Positions 32,381 through 44,082 of a DNA stretch of 64,000 nucleotides are shown here, one piece after another; the stretch's first letter is position 1, and every line of letters begins with the position of its first letter. Both the position numbers and the translations under genes were made by a program. This DNA comes from Flavobacteriaceae bacterium (GTDB lineage: Bacteria > Bacteroidota > Bacteroidia > Flavobacteriales > Flavobacteriaceae), in assembly GCA_947488595.1 (NCBI GenBank), contig CANKZI010000004.1, positions 35,317-99,316 of the forward strand, in the 5' to 3' direction. Under the pieces are notes generated by a model. That model had not been told where the DNA came from, did not search any database, and saw only the letters and a program-made list of their open reading frames with translations.

Positions 32381-32473
32381 AATTAGTTTGTAATGTGCTA
32401 ACGCGAGTTTATTGTTTGATTTTGCTTTGACATTATGTTAGGCCAAAATTATTCATTTTCAATTAATAAATGT

Positions 32474-32539
32474 AAAAGATAAACCTTTCAAATATGCAAG
32501 TGAAATAGATACTTGCATGTTTAATGATTATCTTTTTTT
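32474..32539. other. Nested inverted repeats (structured RNA, operator or terminator candidate)
   Basis: Outer AAAAGATAA (32474-32482)/TTATCTTTT (32528-32536), inner ATGCAAGT (32494-32501)/ACTTGCAT (32511-32518), followed by T's. Confidence 0.5.
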
Positions 32540-32660
32540 GTTTTAAATAACCTCATAAAACCACATAAAATATTTTTCCTGTAAAATTTTTACAAGCACT
32601 GAGAAAAACCAACCTTGAGATTTTTAATTTTTTTTCGAATATTTTCAACGCTAAATCCAA

Positions 32661-32894
32661 ATGAATGGTATAAGAACATTGGATGAAATTAAAAAATTCA
32701 ATGCTGATATTCCAGTAATTATGCTATCCCAGCAAGACAAAATTGAAGTAGCCGTAAGTTGTATGCACCACAAAGCTTTTGACTATGTGGTCAAAAGTGA
32801 AACGGCATTTGTACGACTGCAAAAAATTATTACCACCATTTTTCATTACAAAAAAATGAAAGAAGAATTGGATTGGTATATGGGAAAAATGTAA
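32661..32894 (+). pseudogene. C-terminal half of a response-regulator receiver domain
   Basis: MNGIRTLDEIKKFNADIPVIMLSQQDKIEVAVSCMHHKAFDYVVKSETAFVRLQKI: has S/T and K switch positions but lacks the N-terminal acidic pocket and phospho-Asp; in-frame TAA seven nt upstream. Confidence 0.6.
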
Positions 32895-32988
32895 ATGACC
32901 TCATAATAATAAAACATTTTAACACAATTATATAAACTTTTTGGAAACATAAAAATGTAATTTTATTGCAAAAAATTATATTATAAAA

Positions 32989-33246
32989 ATGAAAAGTTTC
33001 AATCTAAAATCAAATCAAAACAACCCTTACTTTGCAGAACTAAAAGCCATCTATCTATCAGAAAGAGCACTTTCTGCATCATTGCCACAAAAGATAAAAA
33101 ATGCACCTACAGACGAATTGGCATTGGCTTTAACCAACCATCTTCAGTTTACCATACAACATCTCAAAAGATTAGAAGATATTTTTATTAACATTGGAGA
33201 AGCCAGGATCAGTAATTACAATTCAGTAGATTTCCAATTTGATTAA
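32989..33246 (+). CDS. DUF892 (YciF-like ferritin-fold) protein, short/truncated
   Basis: PYFAELKAIYLSERALSASLPQKIKNAPTDELALALTNHLQFTIQHLKRLEDIF; only 85 aa. Confidence 0.55.
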   Translation: MKSFNLKSNQNNPYFAELKAIYLSERALSASLPQKIKNAPTDELALALTNHLQFTIQHLKRLEDIFINIGEARISNYNSVDFQFD

Positions 33247-33359
33247 TCTGTGAATGATGCAACATAAATTAAAAGTTATGTAATTTAAGAAGTATCACTT
33301 TTTCTGAAATTTGATTAATAGTTATTTTAAAAAAAATACAAACTTTTAAACTAAAAAAC

Positions 33360-33512
33360 ATGAGTAATCTACTTTACACTATCGCAGTATTTCTTATTAT
33401 TTTATGGGCTATCGGATATTTTGTCGTCAATCTCGGAAGCATCATTCACATCTTGCTAGTCATAGCCGTAATAGCTATAATTCTTAGACTAATTCAAGGC
33501 AGAAGCGTATAA
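33360..33512 (+). CDS. Lmo0937-family small membrane protein (50 aa)
   Basis: MSNLLYTIAVFLIILWAIGYFVVNLGSIIHILLVIAVIAIILRLIQGRSV*; below ORF-track cutoff; terminator follows. Confidence 0.75.
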   Translation: MSNLLYTIAVFLIILWAIGYFVVNLGSIIHILLVIAVIAIILRLIQGRSV

Positions 33513-33603
33513 TTTTACTGCAATAATTCTAATATTTTCTTTGCTTAAACAAGAATTTTGCTTCGTTAAAATCTCCAGATTATCATTTGAATTTAATTGA
33601 ACG

Positions 33604-33640
33604 TGCCCCAGTAAGTCAAAGATTAATTGGGGCATTTTTT
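33604..33640 (+). terminator. Intrinsic terminator
   Basis: TGCCCC ... GGGGCA TTTTTT. Confidence 0.72.
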
Positions 33641-33875
33641 ATGCAGAGAAAGGTACACTAGTATTTTAAATTATTAAATCAATAAATGTTCAGTGAACCT
33701 AATAGATAAGTAAAAACGATGGCTTTTAATTAAGCACTTTTGCATTTTGATTTTAAAATCTTTGAGTTGTTTTTTTGTAATAATTTGCGCCTCCTTTCAT
33801 TCGAATACTTTGCAAATCCGAAAAAAAATACAATGATAAAAAACAATCTTTTTAAAACATTTTCTAAAATAAAAC

Positions 33876-34190
33876 CTACAACTGAGAATTAATATAATCA
33901 GAAATACCAGCCATCTGAGCATCATCTAAATGGGCATAATTTTGCATTTTAACCAAAATTGGTTGCCATTGTTCGGCCGAAAAATCTTTGGGATTGTACA
34001 ATCCATGGCATTTGCCACAATTATTTTCATAAAGACCTTTACCATCTAATGGCAAAGCAACACCAACTACTTCATTGGTCGAAACAGCAGAAACATTTGG
34101 AGGACTTGCTATAGTTTCAACTGTTTTCTTTGATGCGCAACCCCAAATAAATACTACTAAAACTGAAAAAACAATAAATTTTATTTTCAT
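33876..34190 (-). CDS. Lipoprotein c-type cytochrome
   Basis: MKIKFIVFSVLVVFIWGCASKK lipobox; single CXXCH (NNCGKCHGLY); ORF start at 34223 overlaps a perfect hairpin, so M at 34190 preferred. Confidence 0.82.
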   Translation of the reverse strand: MKIKFIVFSVLVVFIWGCASKKTVETIASPPNVSAVSTNEVVGVALPLDGKGLYENNCGKCHGLYNPKDFSAEQWQPILVKMQNYAHLDDAQMAGISDYINSQL

Positions 34191-34220
34191 ATTATACTTG
34201 TTTTGAGTCGTAAATATATG

Positions 34221-34253
34221 CAAAATCCCAACAGCAAAACCATTGGGATTTTG
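34221..34253. terminator. Perfect 11-bp inverted repeat, probable terminator of the PPIase gene
   Basis: CAAAATCCCAA-CAGCAAAACCA-TTGGGATTTTG. Confidence 0.55.
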
Positions 34254-34316
34254 AATTTATAAAATCAATCAATGCTCAGCATTCCAAAAAAAGAATGCTA
34301 AATTGAAAATCGCTTG

Positions 34317-35249
34317 CTATTTTACTTCCATTAATTCAACATCAAAAATCAAAGTGGCATTTGGCGGAATGGCGCCGCCAGCACCGCGCGAACCGTAGCC
34401 CAAATGAGATGGAATTACAAATCTGGCTTTGTCGCCTACTTGAAGTAATTCGATACCTTCGTCCCAACCTTCAATCACTTGCCCTTGTCCCAATCTGAAT
34501 TCAATTGGCTTTTTTCTAGGATAAGAACTATCAAAAACTTTTCCGTTTTCTAGAGATCCTTCATAATGAACGGCAACCGTTTTTCCAGCTTCCGCTTTTT
34601 TTCCATTGCCCTTTTGAATCATTTTGTAACGCAAACCACTTGCTGTTTTTTCAAATCCAGCGGCTAATTTTTCCATTTTTGCTTCGGAAGCTTCTCGTTC
34701 TGCCGCTTCTCGTTTGGCACGTGAACCTTCAAAAGTTCTAAAAGCTTCAACGGCATTCCATTGTTGTGCAGCTTCCCCTACTCTAATAATCGCTAAAGTT
34801 TCTAACACATCCTCTTGTGCAACGCTATCAACGATTTCTTGACCTTCAACCACATGTCCAAAAACAGTGTGCTTGTTATCGAGCCAATCGGTTGGAATGT
34901 GGGTAATATAAAATTGCGAACCATTGGTACCTGGTCCCGAATTGGCCATTGCTAAAACACCTGGTCTATTGTGTTTTAAAGTCGGATGAAACTCATCGTC
35001 AAATTTGTATCCTGGTCCACCCGTTCCCGTTCCTTGCGGACAACCACCTTGTATCATAAAATCTGGAATTACCCTGTGGAATTTTAATCCGTCATAAAAA
35101 GGTTTGCCCTGCGGAAGTACTTTGTTTTCGAGATTGCCCTCTGCCAATGCTACAAAATTTCCTACTGTTCCCGGAGTTAAATCATGTGTCAATTTTACCA
35201 CAATTGCCCCTTTGGAGGTGTTGAATTGTGCGTATATTCCGTTTTCCAT
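34317..35249 (-). CDS. Cyclophilin-FKBP fusion peptidylprolyl isomerase
   Basis: N-terminal cyclophilin (FHRVIPDFMIQGGCPQGTGTGGPGY...GSQFYITH) and C-terminal FKBP (VAVHYEGSLENGKVFDSSYPR...VIEGWDEGIELLQVGDKARFVIPSHLGYGSRGAGGAIPPNATLIFDVEL). Confidence 0.95.
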   Translation of the reverse strand: MENGIYAQFNTSKGAIVVKLTHDLTPGTVGNFVALAEGNLENKVLPQGKPFYDGLKFHRVIPDFMIQGGCPQGTGTGGPGYKFDDEFHPTLKHNRPGVLAMANSGPGTNGSQFYITHIPTDWLDNKHTVFGHVVEGQEIVDSVAQEDVLETLAIIRVGEAAQQWNAVEAFRTFEGSRAKREAAEREASEAKMEKLAAGFEKTASGLRYKMIQKGNGKKAEAGKTVAVHYEGSLENGKVFDSSYPRKKPIEFRLGQGQVIEGWDEGIELLQVGDKARFVIPSHLGYGSRGAGGAIPPNATLIFDVELMEVK

Positions 35250-35425
35250 TTTTTGTTTTTTTTTAATTGAAGTGCAAAATTACGAATTAAATTAGATTAT
35301 TTGTCAATTACATATTCCGTAGCGCCGGTTGACAAAGAAAATCATTTGTTTGCTTGGGTTTTGCCAAGAAAAAATTGGAAATCCCGAAAGTTATCGCGAT
35401 GGAAATGGCTTCAAAAATAACTTTG

Positions 35426-35433
35426 TATCTTTG
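35426..35433 (+). promoter_or_regulatory. Putative -7 element (TATCTTTG) for trmD
   Basis: TAnnTTTG match 28 nt before trmD ATG. Confidence 0.4.
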
Positions 35434-35460
35434 CATCTAAAAGTTGCTACTTTCAACAAA

Positions 35461-36138
35461 ATGCGAATAGATATAATAACGATTTTACCCGAATTGCTCC
35501 GAAGTCCTTTTGAGGCTTCTATTATGAAACGCGCTATTGACAAAGGATTGGTCGAAGTTCATTTTCATAATCTTAGAGATTATACGACCAACAAACAAAA
35601 AAGCGTCGATGATTATCCGTTTGGTGGCGGTGCTGGAATGGTAATGACGGTGCAACCGATTGATGCTTGTATTTCGCATTTGAAATCCGAGAGGACGTAT
35701 GACGAAATTATTTATATGTCGCCTGATGGGGAAACTTTGAACCAAAAAATGGCAAATTCGATGTCACTTTTAGAAAACATTATTATTCTTTGCGGACATT
35801 ACAAAGGCGTTGACCAAAGGGTTCGCGATCATTTTATTACGAAAGAAATTTCGATTGGCGATTATGTTTTGTCGGGTGGCGAATTGGGCGCTCTGGTTTT
35901 ATCGGACGCACTAATTCGATTGATTCCGGGCGTTTTGAGTGATGAAACTTCGGCATTAACAGACAGCTTTCAGGATAATTTGTTGTCAGGTCCAATTTAT
36001 ACGCGTCCCGCAGATTATAAAGGATGGAAAGTGCCCGAAGTGTTAACCAGTGGGCATTTTGCGAAAATTGACAAATGGCGAGAGGATATGGCTTTTGAAC
36101 ATACGAAGAACAGAAGACCTGATCTTCTTGATGATTGA
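35461..36138 (+). CDS. trmD: tRNA (guanine-N1)-methyltransferase
   Basis: [25 protein letters not shown]...[14 protein letters not shown]...[16 protein letters not shown]; track start 35329 appears over-extended. Confidence 0.95.
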   Translation: MRIDIITILPELLRSPFEASIMKRAIDKGLVEVHFHNLRDYTTNKQKSVDDYPFGGGAGMVMTVQPIDACISHLKSERTYDEIIYMSPDGETLNQKMANSMSLLENIIILCGHYKGVDQRVRDHFITKEISIGDYVLSGGELGALVLSDALIRLIPGVLSDETSALTDSFQDNLLSGPIYTRPADYKGWKVPEVLTSGHFAKIDKWREDMAFEHTKNRRPDLLDD

Positions 36139-36177
36139 TGATTAATATATTGTATATAAAAAATTATCAATTATTTA

Positions 36178-36208
36178 TTGTTAATTAATCAATTAATTAC
36201 TATTTTTG
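36178..36208 (+). promoter_or_regulatory. Bacteroidota-type promoter for rplS
   Basis: TTG (36178-36180), 20 nt spacer, TATTTTTG (36201-36208). Confidence 0.55.
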
Positions 36209-36213
36209 CACTC

Positions 36214-36265
36214 CATTAGACCAACCTCTGGCGAGATCCGTGATGTTGCTCTGATTTAAAACCAT
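36214..36265 (+). promoter_or_regulatory. Candidate rplS (L19) 5' leader
   Basis: CCAACCTCTGGCGAGATCCGTGATGTTGCTCTGATTT: GC-richer block between promoter and rplS, CAAC/GTTG pairing possible. Confidence 0.45.
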
Positions 36266-36281
36266 AATTAAAAAAATTATC

Positions 36282-36632
36282 ATGGCAGATTTAATGAAAT
36301 TCGTTAATGACGAATTGGTTGCAAGAAAAGATTTCCCTGTTTTTGGCGCTGGAGATACAATCACAGTTTTCTACGAAATCAAAGAGGGTGACAAAACAAG
36401 AACGCAGTTTTTTAAAGGTGTAGTAATACAAAGAAGAGGTTCAGGCAGTACTGAAACATTTACCATTCGCAAAATGTCAGGTGCAGTTGGTGTTGAACGT
36501 ATTTTTCCGGTTAATTTACCTGCTTTACAAAAAATTGAAATCAACAAAAAAGGCGCAGTGCGTAGAGCAAGAATTTTCTACTTTAGAGAACTTACTGGTA
36601 AAAAAGCAAAAATCAAGGATAAAAGAAGATAA
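36282..36632 (+). CDS. rplS: 50S ribosomal protein L19
   Basis: FPVFGAGDTITVFYEIKEGDKTRTQFFKGVVIQRRGSGSTETFTIRKMSGAVGVERIFPVNLP. Confidence 0.97.
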   Translation: MADLMKFVNDELVARKDFPVFGAGDTITVFYEIKEGDKTRTQFFKGVVIQRRGSGSTETFTIRKMSGAVGVERIFPVNLPALQKIEINKKGAVRRARIFYFRELTGKKAKIKDKRR

Positions 36633-36656
36633 TCTACTTTTATTGACATTCTATAA

Positions 36657-36694
36657 AATCCCATCTCGTAGTGAACAAGATGGGATTTTTTTTT
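36657..36694 (+). terminator. Intrinsic terminator downstream of rplS
   Basis: AATCCCATCT ... AGATGGGATT TTTTTTT. Confidence 0.78.
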
Positions 36695-36696
36695 GA

Positions 36697-39081
<2,385 letters not shown>

Positions 39082-39204
39082 ATACAATTAAATTTCATAG
39101 AAAAGGCGGCTTAAGGTCGTCTTTTTTTATTTAATATAATTTAACTTTTAATCTGTAACAACTGCCAATCCCAAACGTCCAATTTACGTATCTAAATAAA
39201 ATTC

Positions 39205-41574
39205 ATGTTCAAAAATATAGTTGCTTTTTTGTTTTTATTTGTTGTATCAATAACGATTTATGGACAAGAAAAGTTTACACTTTCTGGAACCATCTCTCAT
39301 GCTAACAGTAACGAAACCCTTATAGGTGTCAATGTTTATATTCCGACATTAAAAACTGGAACTGCAACCAACGAATACGGTTTTTATTCGTTGACTTTAC
39401 CCAAAGGCGAATATGAGGTCGAAATCAGTTACGTTGGTTTCGCAACCATTATCGAAAACATTTCACTTATCGCCGACATCAAGAAAAACTATTTATTAGC
39501 CGAAAATGGTGAAGAACTCGAGGAAGTGATTATCACCGAAAAAACAAAATCCAATATCCGAAAACCCGAAATGAGTGTCAATAAACTCTCTATCGAAACC
39601 ATCAGGCGAATGCCTGTAGTTTTAGGAGAAGTAGATGTGTTAAAATCAATTTTATTGCTTCCAGGTGTTACCAACGCTGGCGAAGGGGCTTCAGGCTTTA
39701 ATGTTCGTGGTGGTGGTGCCGACCAAAATTTGATTCTTCTTGACGAAGCAACAATATTCAATTCGTCACACGTTTTTGGTTTCTTTTCGGTTTTTAATCC
39801 AGATGCAATCAAAGATTTAAAATTGTATAAAGGCGGAATTCCAGCGCGTTTTGGTGGTCGTGCGTCATCAGTTTTGGATATTTATCAAAAAGATGGCAAC
39901 TCCAAATCGTTTCACATGAACGGCGGTATTGGTTTGATTTCGAGTCGCATTTTAGCCGAAGGTCCTATTGTAAAAGACAAAGGTTCGTTTTTGATTGGCG
40001 GTCGTGCTTCGTATGGCCATTTGTTTTTAAAAGTAGCAAACAACGACAACTCGGCCTATTTTTATGATTTAAACACAAAACTCAATTATAAAATTGATAA
40101 TGACAACAGCCTTTATTTATCGGGTTATTTTGGTCGTGATGTTTTTAAATTGGACGGCAGTTTTACCAATACCTATGGCAACTCAACCCTTAATTTGCGT
40201 TGGAACCACTTGTTCACCGATAAACTTTTCTCTAATTTATCTTTGATTTACAGCGATTATTATTACGGACTACAATTGGATTTTATAGGTTTCAAATACG
40301 ATTCTGGGATTCGCAATTACAATATCAAATATGATTTTAAAAATTACATCACTGATAAAGTAAAAATTAATTACGGTGTGAATGGTATTTACTATGATTT
40401 CAATCCTGGTACAATCAATCCAATTGGCACAACTTCTGGAATTAATTACAGACAATTGGACAAAAAGTATGCTTTTGAACCATCAGCCTACATTGAAGCG
40501 GAACACCAATTTTCAAGAAAATTCTCAGCCATGTACGGATTGCGTTATAGTATGTTTTATCGTTTAGGCGCTTCGACAGTAAATCTTTATGAAAATAACG
40601 AAGCCGTAACTTTTAATAGTGAACAACAAGTCTATGAAAAAGCAACGCCAATTGGAACAAAATACTATAAAAGCAATGAAGTTATCAAATCGTTCGACAA
40701 TTTTGAGCCGCGATTGGCTTTTTCTTATTCGTTTAACGATACCAAATCGGTCAAATTGAGCTACAACCGCATGACCCAATATTTGCAATTGGTATCCAAC
40801 ACATCATCTCCTACTCCGCTTGATGTTTGGACGCCAAGTGACCAATTCATCAAACCACAAATCGCAGATCAGATTGCGATTGGTTATTTTAGTAATTTTT
40901 GCAACGAGGATTTTTCATTAGAAGTAGAATCATTTTATAAGAAAGTAAAAAACCGAATTGATTATATCGATGGTGCCGATTTGATTGCCAACGAAGCGCT
41001 TGAACAAGTCATCTTAAATGGCCAATTGCGTGCTTATGGCGTTGAATTTTTATTCAGAAAAAATACAGGTAAACTCAACGGATGGATTTCTTATACTTTA
41101 TCAAAATCAGAACAGCAAACACCAGGAAGAAATGCTAACGAAAGTGGAATCAATAATGGCAATTGGTACAATTCGGCTTATGACAAATTGCACAATATAG
41201 CTGTTACTAGTGGTTACGAACTGAATCAGAAATGGTCATTTGGTGCCAATTTTGCGCTTCAAAGCGGTCAACCGGCGACCTATCCTACTGGGCAATACCA
41301 ATACTTAGATATTACGATTCCAAGCTACGGACAAAGAAATGTAAACCGTTTGCCAATTTACCATCATTTGGATTTATCGGCAACTTATACTCCCAAACCG
41401 CAAAAGAAAAAAAGCTGGCAAACCGAATGGGTATTTAGCATTTACAACATTTACAACCGTCAAAATGCGGCATCAATAAGTTTCAGACAAAATCAAGATA
41501 CTGGCGCTAATGAAGCCGTCCGTTTCTCGGTTTTTGGAATTGTTCCCGCAGTAAGCTATAATTTTAAATTCTAA
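39205..41574 (+). CDS. TonB-dependent receptor with N-terminal carboxypeptidase-like domain
   Basis: FTLSGTISHANSNETLIGVNVYIPTLKTGTATNEYGFYSLTLPKGEYEVEISYVGF; plug GFNVRGGGADQNLILLDEA; C-terminal barrel. Confidence 0.93.
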   Translation: MFKNIVAFLFLFVVSITIYGQEKFTLSGTISHANSNETLIGVNVYIPTLKTGTATNEYGFYSLTLPKGEYEVEISYVGFATIIENISLIADIKKNYLLAENGEELEEVIITEKTKSNIRKPEMSVNKLSIETIRRMPVVLGEVDVLKSILLLPGVTNAGEGASGFNVRGGGADQNLILLDEATIFNSSHVFGFFSVFNPDAIKDLKLYKGGIPARFGGRASSVLDIYQKDGNSKSFHMNGGIGLISSRILAEGPIVKDKGSFLIGGRASYGHLFLKVANNDNSAYFYDLNTKLNYKIDNDNSLYLSGYFGRDVFKLDGSFTNTYGNSTLNLRWNHLFTDKLFSNLSLIYSDYYYGLQLDFIGFKYDSGIRNYNIKYDFKNYITDKVKINYGVNGIYYDFNPGTINPIGTTSGINYRQLDKKYAFEPSAYIEAEHQFSRKFSAMYGLRYSMFYRLGASTVNLYENNEAVTFNSEQQVYEKATPIGTKYYKSNEVIKSFDNFEPRLAFSYSFNDTKSVKLSYNRMTQYLQLVSNTSSPTPLDVWTPSDQFIKPQIADQIAIGYFSNFCNEDFSLEVESFYKKVKNRIDYIDGADLIANEALEQVILNGQLRAYGVEFLFRKNTGKLNGWISYTLSKSEQQTPGRNANESGINNGNWYNSAYDKLHNIAVTSGYELNQKWSFGANFALQSGQPATYPTGQYQYLDITIPSYGQRNVNRLPIYHHLDLSATYTPKPQKKKSWQTEWVFSIYNIYNRQNAASISFRQNQDTGANEAVRFSVFGIVPAVSYNFKF

Positions 41575-41580
41575 AATATT

Positions 41581-42408
41581 ATGAAAAACATAACATACAT
41601 CACGCTCTTTTTTATCAGTTTCTTTTTTGTTGGATGTGAAAAAGTGATCGATGTTGGCCTTGAAACTGCAGCACCAAAATTGGTCATTGATGCCTCTATA
41701 AAATGGGTCAAAGGCACGGCAGGAAATGAACAAACCATAAAATTATCGACAACATCTGATTATTACAGCAATGTAGTTCCAACTGTCGCAGGGGCTCAAG
41801 TTTTTATTACCAATACCGATACTAATTTGATTTTTGATTTTATCGAAAATCCTGGAACGGGAAATTATGTATGTACTACTTTTGTACCTGTTTTGAATGC
41901 CAATTATACATTAACCGTGATATATGATGAACAAATTTATAATGCAGACGAGAAACTAATTCCGGTTCCAACGATTGACAAAATTGAACAAAAAACCAAT
42001 CAAGGTTTCAATAGTCCGTATTATGAAATCAAAGCTTTTTATACTGATAATGGCGCAACGGATGATTTTTACTTGTTTCGCTACAAAACCAATTTCGATA
42101 TTTTTCCGAGTTATGAAGCGTCGGAAGATGAATTTTATCAAGGCAACCAGTTTTTTGGATTGTATATCAATGAAGATATAAAAGCAGGCGACAATCTTGA
42201 TATTAATATTTATGGAATCTCGCAAAGGTATTACGATTATATGCTTAAAATTATAAGTATTGCAGGTGGCGCTGGCGGAAGTCCATTTCAAACCCCTCCA
42301 GCAACCGTTCGAGGCAATATCATCAATACAACTAATGAAGTTCAATATCCATTGGGTTATTTCAATGCATCGGAAGTCGATTTCCGAAATTATGTGGTGC
42401 AAGAGTAG
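41581..42408 (+). CDS. DUF4249 family lipoprotein
   Basis: FFVGCEKVIDVGLETAAPKLVIDASIKW; directly follows TonB receptor. Confidence 0.87.
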   Translation: MKNITYITLFFISFFFVGCEKVIDVGLETAAPKLVIDASIKWVKGTAGNEQTIKLSTTSDYYSNVVPTVAGAQVFITNTDTNLIFDFIENPGTGNYVCTTFVPVLNANYTLTVIYDEQIYNADEKLIPVPTIDKIEQKTNQGFNSPYYEIKAFYTDNGATDDFYLFRYKTNFDIFPSYEASEDEFYQGNQFFGLYINEDIKAGDNLDINIYGISQRYYDYMLKIISIAGGAGGSPFQTPPATVRGNIINTTNEVQYPLGYFNASEVDFRNYVVQE

Positions 42409-42469
42409 CCTTTGGAAAACTTGTTTATCTTTACACTTATTGTTTCGATAAATCGTAAAACTGAAATCA

Positions 42470-43129
42470 ATGTCCTCTCATCATATTGTTCGCGACGACC
42501 AAGAACCAGCTTTAATTATTGCCAACGGACAATCCTGTGATGCCGAATTGTTAGGACAACTTTTAGAATGGTCGCCACTAATCCTCGTTTTGGATTCGGC
42601 CATCGAACGTGTGCTTCCACTCGGAATTAAAGTAGATGTCGTTTTGGGCGATTTTGACCGAGGGTTTGTCCCCAATCAGTTGACATCGCAACATCCAATA
42701 GAAATTGTTTATGCGCCAGACCAAAACAAAACCGATCTTGAAAAAGCTTTTGATTATTTAATCGAAAGAAAAATTCCTGCTGTAAATGTGATTTGGGCGA
42801 CTGGACGCCGCGCCGACCATAGCATTTCAAACATGACCAATATTGTGCGCTATCGCAACCATTTGAAAATTGTTATTTTGGACGACCATTCGAAAATATT
42901 TTTACTTCCTAGAAGATTCGAAAAATGGTACACCAAAAACACTATTATTTCGCTGATTCCTGTGGGAAGTGTAGATGGAATTACGACTCAAAACTTGGTT
43001 TATCCCTTGCAAAATGACAATCTTATTATGGGTTACAAAACCGGAAGTAGCAATGCGGTAGCCGATGACGGAATCGTGCGGATCATCCACGAAAGTGGCG
43101 ATTTACTGATGATGGAATGTGTGGATTAG
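42470..43129 (+). CDS. Thiamine diphosphokinase
   Basis: LDSAIERVLPLGIKVDVVLGDFDR...QNKTDLEKAFDYL...ATGRRADHSISNM. Confidence 0.9.
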   Translation: MSSHHIVRDDQEPALIIANGQSCDAELLGQLLEWSPLILVLDSAIERVLPLGIKVDVVLGDFDRGFVPNQLTSQHPIEIVYAPDQNKTDLEKAFDYLIERKIPAVNVIWATGRRADHSISNMTNIVRYRNHLKIVILDDHSKIFLLPRRFEKWYTKNTIISLIPVGSVDGITTQNLVYPLQNDNLIMGYKTGSSNAVADDGIVRIIHESGDLLMMECVD

Positions 43130-44005
43130 TTATTCTAGTTTTAGCAAAGCATCACGGATAATTCCATAATGCTCCCACGGAATAAAATGATTGGCCTCTT
43201 GAATCGAAATTACAGACAACGAAGTCGCATTGACAAATTCTTTTTTCATAAAAGCCACATTGCTATAAGGCACCAAAGCATCATTTGTACCGTGAACAAT
43301 TAACACGTCACTGGTGATTTTTGTCAAAAAAGGTTGCATCTTAAACAAATCTTGCTTGAGCCACCATAACTCGTCATTTGCTGGACGCAAAGCGCCTGGC
43401 ACTAAATACCGGACAGGAACTGATTTTACAAGCCACTGCCATTTTTCTGGCTGTTCTGCTTTTGGATCCACCGAACCCGCTAGAATGACCAAATTTTTGT
43501 ACAAATTCGGATTTTCAGTTGCCATTTTCACAATGACTGGTCCGCCCATCGAATGTCCTATAAGTGTAATTGGTTTTTTGTTGTCTATTTTTTTAAAAAA
43601 GGTGGTCAACCTTTGCGATTGGGTTGCTAAATCTTGGGCTTCGCCAAAATTGCTGTAACCAAAACCAGGACGATCAACTGCAATCATCCTGAATTTTTGT
43701 AAAAGCAACGTATCTTGGAGGTATTGCTTATAGGCATCCCAGCTTCCGGGCGAGCCATGAACAAAAAGTAAAGTAGGACTATCTGGATTTCCAGTTTGAA
43801 TATAATGTATTTTAAATTCCTCAAAATCAATGGTTTCTTCTTTAAATTCAGTATTCGATTTGTCAAAATTAACTTGCGTTTCTATTTTTGTCATCCGCAT
43901 GGTCATACAAGCTTGACACATTATAATATAAGAAAACACCAGAAAAAAAACTACATACCGTTTTTTGAATCGAAAATTCAATTTTTTTGATGTCATATAA
44001 AACAA
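43130..44005 (-). CDS. Alpha/beta hydrolase
   Basis: LLFVHGSPGSWDAY...AVDRPGFGYS...LIGHSMGGPV...HGTNDALVP. Confidence 0.9.
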   Translation of the reverse strand: MFYMTSKKLNFRFKKRYVVFFLVFSYIIMCQACMTMRMTKIETQVNFDKSNTEFKEETIDFEEFKIHYIQTGNPDSPTLLFVHGSPGSWDAYKQYLQDTLLLQKFRMIAVDRPGFGYSNFGEAQDLATQSQRLTTFFKKIDNKKPITLIGHSMGGPVIVKMATENPNLYKNLVILAGSVDPKAEQPEKWQWLVKSVPVRYLVPGALRPANDELWWLKQDLFKMQPFLTKITSDVLIVHGTNDALVPYSNVAFMKKEFVNATSLSVISIQEANHFIPWEHYGIIRDALLKLE

Positions 44006-44082
44006 TTTTGGAATAAAAGTACCGAAATTTGCCGTACGCTTTTAAAATAAACTGCGTTTGATTTAAAAATAATTCACATATA

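Noticed and set aside
35329-35460. Extended N-terminus for trmD
   Set aside because: Conserved start MRIDIITI at 35461 and a TATCTTTG promoter element lies inside the extension.
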